Positions 38,801 to 47,463 of a stretch of DNA of 47,463 nt are shown in pieces. The stretch covers positions 1 to 47,463 of the forward strand of contig JALSQD010000029.1 of NCBI GenBank assembly GCA_026985615.1. Reading direction: 5' to 3'. Both the position numbers and the translations under genes were made by a program. Below the pieces are notes generated by a model. That model was not told the DNA's origin. It was given only the letters and a program-made list of their open reading frames with translations, and did not search any database. How positions within the stretch are numbered: position 1 is the stretch's first letter; the number at the start of each line of letters is the position of its first letter. This stretch comes from Thermaceae bacterium. Lineage in GTDB: Bacteria > Deinococcota > Deinococci > Deinococcales > Marinithermaceae.

Positions 38801-39580
38801 GGCGACCGCCTCGCCCGGGATCAAGCGGCGCGCCGCCTTGCGCAAGCGGGCCCGCTCGCGGGCGAAGCGCTCGAGCACCCCCGAGCCGTTGAACCCCGCG
38901 GGCGCCAGCTCCGGCGGCAGGCCGGGGTCAAAGAAGAGCACCTTGCGCGCTTCGTGCACGAGCCGAACAAGCTCCACAAAGGCGCGCTCGGCATCGGGCT
39001 CCTGGGGCAGCGCGTCCATCTGCGCCTCAAGCGCGGCGTAACTGCGCTGCGCCTCCTCCAAGTGGAAGGCGCGGGCTACCAGCTGGTCCTCGGGCTGGCT
39101 GCCGGCCCGCTCGGCGCGGAAGAGCTCGACGTAAGGCTCGAGCTCGTAGTAGCGCACCAGCTCGCGGGTGGCCTCCAGGTCGGCCGTGGGGCTCACCCAC
39201 ACCCCGGGTGCGGGGGTACCGTAGCCGAGCAACACCAGCTCGTTGCGGAATTTGTCGCGCTGGCTGCGCAACCCCTCGGGCACGGCGTAGACCAGGATGC
39301 GCCACAGCCGATCCCAGGGGACGTCGTTCATCTCGCACAGCCGGCGGCGCACCTGCCGCACCTGCCAGTAGACTCGTGGACTGAGCCGGTAGTATGCGCG
39401 CCGCCCCTTGCGCTCGGGAATGACCCAGCCCCGCGCCGCCGAGCGTGAGACCGCCGCCCGCACCGCCGGCTCACTAAAGCCCAGCATCTCCATCCAGCGC
39501 ACGAGCTGCCCAATCCATACGGTGTCGTCGGGGTAGACAAGCTCGGTGTAAAGGGTGAAGAGGGTGGAGCGCGCCCGCAT
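38798..39580 (-). CDS. PaaX-family transcriptional regulator
   Basis: 260 residues. N-terminal winged helix (STLFTLYTELVYPDDTVWIGQLVRWMEMLGFSEPAVRAAVSRSAARGWV), then the PaaX central domain (RLWRILVYAVPEGLRSQRDKFRNELVLLGYG) and C-terminal domain. PaaX proteins repress phenylacetate or related aromatic-degradation genes and respond to aryl-CoA. No such genes are in the window, so the target is unknown. Predicted leaderless start from TAAACT 7 bases upstream. Confidence 0.88.
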   Translation of the reverse strand: MRARSTLFTLYTELVYPDDTVWIGQLVRWMEMLGFSEPAVRAAVSRSAARGWVIPERKGRRAYYRLSPRVYWQVRQVRRRLCEMNDVPWDRLWRILVYAVPEGLRSQRDKFRNELVLLGYGTPAPGVWVSPTADLEATRELVRYYELEPYVELFRAERAGSQPEDQLVARAFHLEEAQRSYAALEAQMDALPQEPDAERAFVELVRLVHEARKVLFFDPGLPPELAPAGFNGSGVLERFARERARLRKAARRLIPGEAVA

Positions 39581-39590
39581 TGGACCCAGT

Positions 39591-41540
<1,950 letters not shown>

Positions 41541-41557
41541 GGTTCCTCCAAAAGAAC

Positions 41558-41601
41558 GGCCCGCGTCCATGCGGGCCGGGAGCGGAGGCCTGCCCGCTCC
41601 C
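41558..41601 (-). promoter_or_regulatory. Two hairpins in the thrS leader
   Basis: On the transcript: GGGAGCGG/CCGCTCCC (41594-41601 with 41578-41585, 8 bp), then GGCCCGC/GCGGGCC (41571-41577 with 41558-41564, 7 bp) followed by GTTCTTTT and the ribosome site. Could attenuate or control translation. No T-box sequence was found. Confidence 0.5.
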
Positions 41602-41640
41602 CTAGCGCGTAGTGGTCGCACGTCGCGCCATATTGCGTTC

Positions 41641-41670
41641 ATGCTACCGCCGTCACATGCGCGGCGTCAA
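41641..41670 (-). promoter_or_regulatory. thrS promoter, TTGACG-18-TAGCAT
   Basis: -35 TTGACG (41665-41670) and -10 TAGCAT (41641-41646) on the minus strand with an 18-bp spacer. Transcription would begin near 41634. Confidence 0.65.
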
Positions 41671-41793
41671 TGTAATGGGGGGTGAGATATAGGGGGGTAG
41701 AAAAAGTAGGAAAAATCGGTTTCGTGTTTTGGCAAACTGCGCCAAACCCGTTTGCGTGCTTTCAAAAACAAAACTACATCCCATACCCCACCT

Positions 41794-41803
41794 CCTACCT
41801 CCT
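41794..41803 (-). repeat. AGGAGGTAGG element upstream of dnaJ, inverted copy of the one downstream
   Basis: AGGAGGTAGG read on the minus strand, with GGGATGT nearby (41776-41782). The same two words recur on the plus strand at 43043-43066 after dnaJ. Confidence 0.5.
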
Positions 41804-41825
41804 CCTTTTCCAGCCCCATCCATAA

Positions 41826-41871
41826 GCCGCGAGCTACAGGCCACAGGCCATGCCGCCGCCGCGAGCTACAG
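41826..41871 (+). repeat. 14-bp direct repeat GCCGCGAGCTACAG, two copies
   Basis: Exact copies at 41826-41839 and 41858-41871, 32 bases apart, with a CAGGCCACAGGCCA run between. It looks like a fragment of a dispersed intergenic repeat of Thermaceae; that family link is recollection, not measured. Confidence 0.55.
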
Positions 41872-41941
41872 CTACGCAATGCGCGCCGGAAGCCACGCAG
41901 CACGGACGGCGGCCTTCCTTGCCTTTTCCATGCCGCCTCGT

Positions 41942-41947
41942 TAACGT
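41942..41947 (+). promoter_or_regulatory. -10-like TAACGT box before dnaJ
   Basis: TAACGT with 7 bases before the ATG at 41955, in keeping with the leaderless pattern. TAAATA at 41947-41952 is an alternative but is too close. No CIRCE element is present. Confidence 0.45.
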
Positions 41948-41954
41948 AAATAGG

Positions 41955-43040
41955 ATGAAGGATTACTACGCCATCCTGGGCGTATCCCGAGACGCCAGCC
42001 AGGAGGAGATCAAGAAGGCTTACCGCAAGCTGGCGCTCAAGTATCACCCCGACAAGAACCCTGGCGATCCCAGCTCCGAAGAGCGCTTCAAGGAAATCAA
42101 CGAGGCCTACGCCGTCCTTTCCGACCCCGAGCAACGGGCCCGCTACGACCGCTTCGGCACCGCCGACCCGCGCCAGGCCCACCCGGCCGACCCGGGCGTG
42201 GGCGACCTCTTCGACCTGCTGGGCCAGATGTTCGGCTTCAACGTAAACGTGGGCGGCGCCCGCCGCAGCGGCCCCCGCCGTGGCGAGGACTTGGAGGCGG
42301 TGGTCGAGGTCACCCTGGAACAGGCGGCGGGGGGCGGCGAGGTGGAGGTTCGCTACCGCCGCCTGGTCCTCTGCGAAGCCTGCGGCGGCGCCGGCGGCGA
42401 GCAACAGACCTGCCCCACCTGCGGCGGCGCCGGTCGGGTGCGCCAAGTGCAGCAAAGCCTTTTCGGCCAGTTCGTCACCGAATCGGTCTGCCCCCACTGC
42501 CGCGGCCGCGGCTACCTGCTGCGCGAGACCTGCCCTACCTGCGGCGGACGCGGACGGCTGGAAAAACAGGAGCGCATCAAGGTCACCATCCCCGCCGGCA
42601 TGGACGAGGACGACCTGCTGCGCGTTCCCGGCGCGGGCAACCAGGCTGCCGGCGGCGCCGGCGACCTTTACGTGCGCGTGCGCATCAAGCCCCACCCCGG
42701 GCTCAAACGCGAGGGCAAGAACCTGATCTATACCCTCAAGTTGGGCCTGGCCCAGGCGGCGCTGGGCAGTCAGGTCAACGTGCCCACCCTCGACGGCGAG
42801 GTAAGCCTCGACGTTCCTCCCGGCACCGAGCATGGAGCCGTCTTCGAGCTGGAAGGTAAGGGCCTGCCCGACCCCCGCGGCGGCCGCCCCGGCCACCTAC
42901 GGGTGGTGGTGGAGCTAGCGGTGCCCAAGAAGCTCTCGCCCCGCGCTCGCGAGCTCCTGCGCGAATACGCCGAGGAGGTAGGTGAGGAGGTGCCGGCCGA
43001 GGGCTGGTGGGAAAAGGTGCGGAAGAAGATATTCAAATAA
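41955..43040 (+). CDS. dnaJ: Chaperone protein DnaJ
   Basis: 361 residues. J domain 1-65 with the HPD motif in LKYHPDKNPG; a short G/F region (FGTADPRQ to FGFN). The zinc domain has four motifs (CEACGGAG, CPTCGGAG, CPHCRGRG, CPTCGGRG); the linker between the first two is only five residues (GEQQT), shorter than in the E. coli type. C-terminal substrate domains follow with DGEVSLDVPPGTEHGAVFELEGKGLP. It stimulates DnaK ATPase. No dnaK or grpE is in the window. It is bracketed by intergenic repeats. Confidence 0.95.
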   Translation: MKDYYAILGVSRDASQEEIKKAYRKLALKYHPDKNPGDPSSEERFKEINEAYAVLSDPEQRARYDRFGTADPRQAHPADPGVGDLFDLLGQMFGFNVNVGGARRSGPRRGEDLEAVVEVTLEQAAGGGEVEVRYRRLVLCEACGGAGGEQQTCPTCGGAGRVRQVQQSLFGQFVTESVCPHCRGRGYLLRETCPTCGGRGRLEKQERIKVTIPAGMDEDDLLRVPGAGNQAAGGAGDLYVRVRIKPHPGLKREGKNLIYTLKLGLAQAALGSQVNVPTLDGEVSLDVPPGTEHGAVFELEGKGLPDPRGGRPGHLRVVVELAVPKKLSPRARELLREYAEEVGEEVPAEGWWEKVRKKIFK

Positions 43041-43056
43041 GCGGGATGTGGGTTGT

Positions 43057-43080
43057 AGGAGGTAGGGTGTAGGACCTCCT
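43057..43080 (+). terminator. Hairpin after dnaJ within a GTAGG-rich element
   Basis: AGGAGGT (43057-43063) pairs with ACCTCCT (43074-43080) around a 10-base loop, 16 bases after the dnaJ stop. It is weak as a terminator because no T-run follows. The left arm is part of the repeat shared with 41794-41803. Confidence 0.45.
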
Positions 43081-43109
43081 CATATCCGTTGCCGAGACAG
43101 GCTGGCCGC

Positions 43110-43138
43110 TTGTCGGTCGCATAAATATCCATTACGAT
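43110..43138 (+). promoter_or_regulatory. carB promoter, TTGTCG-17-TACGAT
   Basis: -35 TTGTCG (43110-43115), 17-bp spacer, -10 TACGAT (43133-43138). The leader of about 23 bases carries GGGAGG before the ATG at 43168. Confidence 0.65.
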
Positions 43139-43167
43139 GTTGGGAGCGCCGGGAGGCGCGGTTTACT

Positions 43168-46242
<3,075 letters not shown>

Positions 46243-46260
46243 GCCGGACGCTCGAAAAAG

Positions 46261-46282
46261 AAGGAGGGCTGCGGCCCTCCTT
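46261..46282 (+). terminator. Terminator between carB and the stress-protein gene (bidirectional)
   Basis: AAGGAGGGC (46261-46269) pairs with GCCCTCCTT (46274-46282) around TGCG. An A-run precedes it (T-run on the minus strand), so it fits the minus-strand gene best. Confidence 0.75.
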
Positions 46283-46293
46283 GATTCCGAGCC

Positions 46294-46701
46294 TCAATCG
46301 CCGCAGGGCACGACGAGCACCGGCACCTTGGCGAGCTGCACCACGCCAGCGGTGGTGGAGCCCAGCAGCAGCCGCCGCAGCATGCCGCCGCCCTGGCGAC
46401 CCATGACGATGCGGTCGTAGCCTTCCTCGGACTCGGTCACGATCGCTTCGACGGGGTGCACGCCGCGCACGAGCATGACCTCGGCGTACACGCCCGCTTC
46501 CTCCGCGCGCGCCTTAGCCTCACGCAGCACCTCGTCCTCTCCAGCTTCCAGCTCGGGTGTGGGTACGAGCGTGCTGGGGCTGTAGACGACGTGCAAGAAG
46601 GTCACGCTCGCCCCCTGGGCCTTGGTCTCCCGCAGCGCGAACCGCTCGGCCTCGACCGCGCAGGGGCTACCATCGGTGGGTACCAGGATCTTCTTTTCCA
46701 T
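46294..46701 (-). CDS. Universal stress protein (UspA family)
   Basis: 135 residues, single Usp domain. KKILVPTDGSPCAVEAERFAL opens it and the ATP-binding G-2x-G-9x-G-S/T pattern is present in VMGRQGGGMLRRLLLGSTTAGVV. It is therefore the ATP-binding type, probably a dimer in the cytoplasm; the specific role is unknown. Start has a GGGAGG ribosome site; TACAAT lies 18 bases upstream. Confidence 0.92.
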   Translation of the reverse strand: MEKKILVPTDGSPCAVEAERFALRETKAQGASVTFLHVVYSPSTLVPTPELEAGEDEVLREAKARAEEAGVYAEVMLVRGVHPVEAIVTESEEGYDRIVMGRQGGGMLRRLLLGSTTAGVVQLAKVPVLVVPCGD

Positions 46702-46719
46702 GGCGTCCTCCCTATCCTC

Positions 46720-46725
46720 ATTGTA
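46720..46725 (-). promoter_or_regulatory. -10 box TACAAT of the universal stress protein gene
   Basis: TACAAT on the minus strand, 18 bases before the ATG at 46701, giving a short leader with GGGAGG. It lies right after the rplS terminator. Confidence 0.6.
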
Positions 46726-46729
46726 GAGA

Positions 46730-46755
46730 AGACCCCGCGCGATCGCGCGGGGTCT
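46730..46755 (-). terminator. rplS terminator
   Basis: AGACCCCGCGCG (46730-46741) pairs exactly with CGCGCGGGGTCT (46744-46755); on the minus strand it is followed by TCTCTAC, 17 bases after the rplS stop. Confidence 0.82.
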
Positions 46756-46772
46756 AAAGGGTGCGGCGTTCG

Positions 46773-47222
46773 TTAGCCTTCGCTTTTCTCAGCCTTCTTT
46801 GCCTTCTTGGCCTTCTTGCCCCCGGCCTTGGCGGCGGCGTACCGCTCCGCGGCCTTCTGGGTGCGCTTGCGGTCGGGCTTGATGCGCGCCGCCTTGCCGC
46901 GCAGCTCGCGCAGGTAGTAGGGGCGGGCCTGACGGACCTTACCGTAAGCCACGACCTCCACCTTGTCAATGAGCGGCGAGTGGAAGGGGAAGATGCGCTC
47001 CACGCCTTCTCCGTAGGAAACCTTGCGCACGGTGAAGGTGGAGTTAAGACCATTGCGGTGGATCTTGATGACCACGCCCTCGAAGGCCTGCAAGCGCTCA
47101 CGCTTGCCCTCGACGACGCGGTAGGTTACGCGAACGGTGTCGCCCGATCGAAACTCGGGGATTCCTTCGCGGTAGTGAGGCTGTTCAACGGCCTTGATCA
47201 GGGCACCACGGTTCAACTTCAT
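46773..47222 (-). CDS. rplS: 50S ribosomal protein L19
   Basis: 149 residues. Core L19 fold with IPEFRSGDTVRVTYRVVEGKRERLQAFEGVVIKI, STFTVRKVSYGEGVERIFPFHSPLIDKVEVV and the RPYYLRELRGKAARIK end. A Lys/Ala-rich tail (about 115-149) extends beyond the E. coli length, as in Thermus L19. It sits at the 30S-50S interface. The start has AAAGGAG. It is not with rpsP-rimM-trmD here; its own promoter is at 47303-47332. Confidence 0.96.
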   Translation of the reverse strand: MKLNRGALIKAVEQPHYREGIPEFRSGDTVRVTYRVVEGKRERLQAFEGVVIKIHRNGLNSTFTVRKVSYGEGVERIFPFHSPLIDKVEVVAYGKVRQARPYYLRELRGKAARIKPDRKRTQKAAERYAAAKAGGKKAKKAKKAEKSEG

Positions 47223-47240
47223 CGTTTCTCCTTTCCAGCG

Positions 47241-47291
47241 GAACCCGAGGGTTCATGGATAAGCGTTGGGATGGAGGCCCCGGCACGGGGC
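47241..47291 (-). promoter_or_regulatory. Hairpins in the rplS leader
   Basis: Inverted repeats GAACCC/GGGTTC (47241-47254) and GCCCCG/CGGGGC (47277-47291) in the leader of about 75 bases. They could serve autoregulation, which is common for ribosomal-protein leaders, but no known L19 leader motif was recognised. Confidence 0.35.
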
Positions 47292-47296
47292 AACAC

Positions 47297-47463
47297 TCAA
47301 GCAGTATAGCCAGCCGTGACGAGCCCCGTCAAATCTATGTAATCGGTCAACACATCTGAGACTCTTTGGGGGACCGACTCCTCTTGCATCATAGCCAGGA
47401 ACTCCAGGGGCGACAGGCCGTTCAGGGCTCGGTGCGGCCTCCTTCGGTTGTAGTAGTCCAGGT
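47297..47463 (-). CDS. C-terminal end of an IS3/IS481-type transposase (partial)
   Basis: Minus-strand frame entering from the right edge: 54 residues with LDYYNRRRPHRALNGLSPLE, the end of the DDE integrase core of IS3/IS481-type transposases, then a tail to the TGA at 47297-47299. The tail's last 14 or so codons cover the rplS promoter and may be host sequence if the element ends near 47338 (TGTAATCGGTCAACA reads as a likely terminal repeat). Whether the rest is intact cannot be seen. Confidence 0.8.
   Translation of the reverse strand, partial: LDYYNRRRPHRALNGLSPLEFLAMMQEESVPQRVSDVLTDYIDLTGLVTAGYTA
47303..47332 (-). promoter_or_regulatory. rplS promoter, TTGACG-18-TATACT
   Basis: -35 TTGACG (47327-47332) and -10 TATACT (47303-47308) on the minus strand with an 18-bp spacer. 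It lies within the open frame of the transposase tail, about 6 bases from the probable end of the insertion element. Confidence 0.75.
47338..47463. mobile_element. Right-edge insertion sequence (partial)
   Basis: The transposase end plus a possible terminal inverted repeat beginning at 47338 with TGTAATCGGTCAACA. The other end lies outside the window, so the boundary and any target duplication cannot be tested. Confidence 0.6.

Larger units (their letters stand above)
41671..41941. other. Non-coding intergenic stretch with low-complexity and repeat sequence
   Basis: About 270 bases without a credible gene. It holds a G-rich start, T-rich and A-rich tracts, two overlapping inverted repeats (TTTGGC/GCCAAA at 41728-41746; GCAAAC/GTTTGC at 41732-41755), a pyrimidine-rich tract (about 41776-41810), and a 14-bp direct repeat. 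Composition is unlike the flanking coding DNA. Confidence 0.65.

Noticed and set aside
41541..41640. T-box riboswitch before thrS
   Set aside because: Hairpins are present, but the conserved T-box sequence and specifier loop were not found.
41671..41954. CIRCE heat-shock operator before dnaJ
   Set aside because: The TTAGCACTC-N9-GAGTGCTAA pattern is absent; the inverted repeats seen there are unrelated.
41667..42896. 409-residue minus-strand frame opposite dnaJ and its upstream region
   Set aside because: DnaJ has all four zinc motifs and HPD; the opposite frame is alanine/glycine-rich noise.

Overview
The window is about 47 kb of GC-rich bacterial chromosome from the Thermus lineage (Deinococcota, family Thermaceae; an Oceanithermus- or Marinithermus-like organism is a reasonable guess, made from protein memory and not from a search). 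Pointers are a SigA that matches Thermus SigA almost residue for residue, menaquinone synthesis by the futalosine route, a sulfite dehydrogenase/cytochrome c pair, a lysC with an internal start, and very many start codons that sit 6-7 bases after a TANNNT hexamer, the arrangement of leaderless transcripts known in this phylum. The DNA is densely coded on both strands, with overlapping stops and starts and a few strong hairpin terminators.

Layout. 1-6.25 kb: the end of sigA, an alpha/beta hydrolase with an ornithine-cyclodeaminase-family gene, an lptB plus DUF3084 pair on the minus strand, and a small membrane protein overlapping a patatin-like phospholipase. 6.26-12.1 kb (minus): an amino-acid ABC transport cluster with two binding proteins, three permeases and one ATPase, with hairpins between each binding protein and its permease. 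12.2-16.5 kb (plus): a TrmA/RumA-type RNA methyltransferase without its iron-sulfur cysteines, a VapBC-type toxin-antitoxin pair whose operator lies in the 3' end of that gene, hisF-hisIE and glpX. 16.5-20.8 kb (minus): exbB, exbD and a TonB-like proline-rich protein ending in a DUF3048 (YerB) domain, then malQ.

20.8-32.7 kb: mqnE-mqnA, an HtrA protease (minus), buk-ptb, a Tat-exported sulfite dehydrogenase with a diheme cytochrome c, a 2H phosphoesterase, a phosphoribosyltransferase and lysC (minus), with hom-thrC diverging from lysC. 32.7-36.1 kb: three tiny membrane proteins (plus) facing an S41-type protease and a 2-phosphoglycerate kinase with three ATP-cones (minus). 36.2-38.8 kb: tRNA-Cys and tRNA-Val, a secreted protein, rarA and a lipoprotein. 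38.8-47.5 kb: a PaaX-type regulator, thrS with a structured leader, an intergenic repeat region, dnaJ, carB, a universal stress protein, rplS, and the tail of a transposase at the right edge.

Most of this is core metabolism: the threonine route (lysC, hom, thrC, and thrS for its use), two late histidine genes, gluconeogenesis (glpX), glycogen/maltodextrin use (malQ) and pyrimidine/arginine precursor synthesis (carB). The parts that look least described are the ExbB-ExbD-DUF3048 set, the triple ATP-cone 2-phosphoglycerate kinase paired with a degenerate S41 protease, and the three-gene small-membrane-protein operon. All functional calls rest on reading motifs; no database search was possible.
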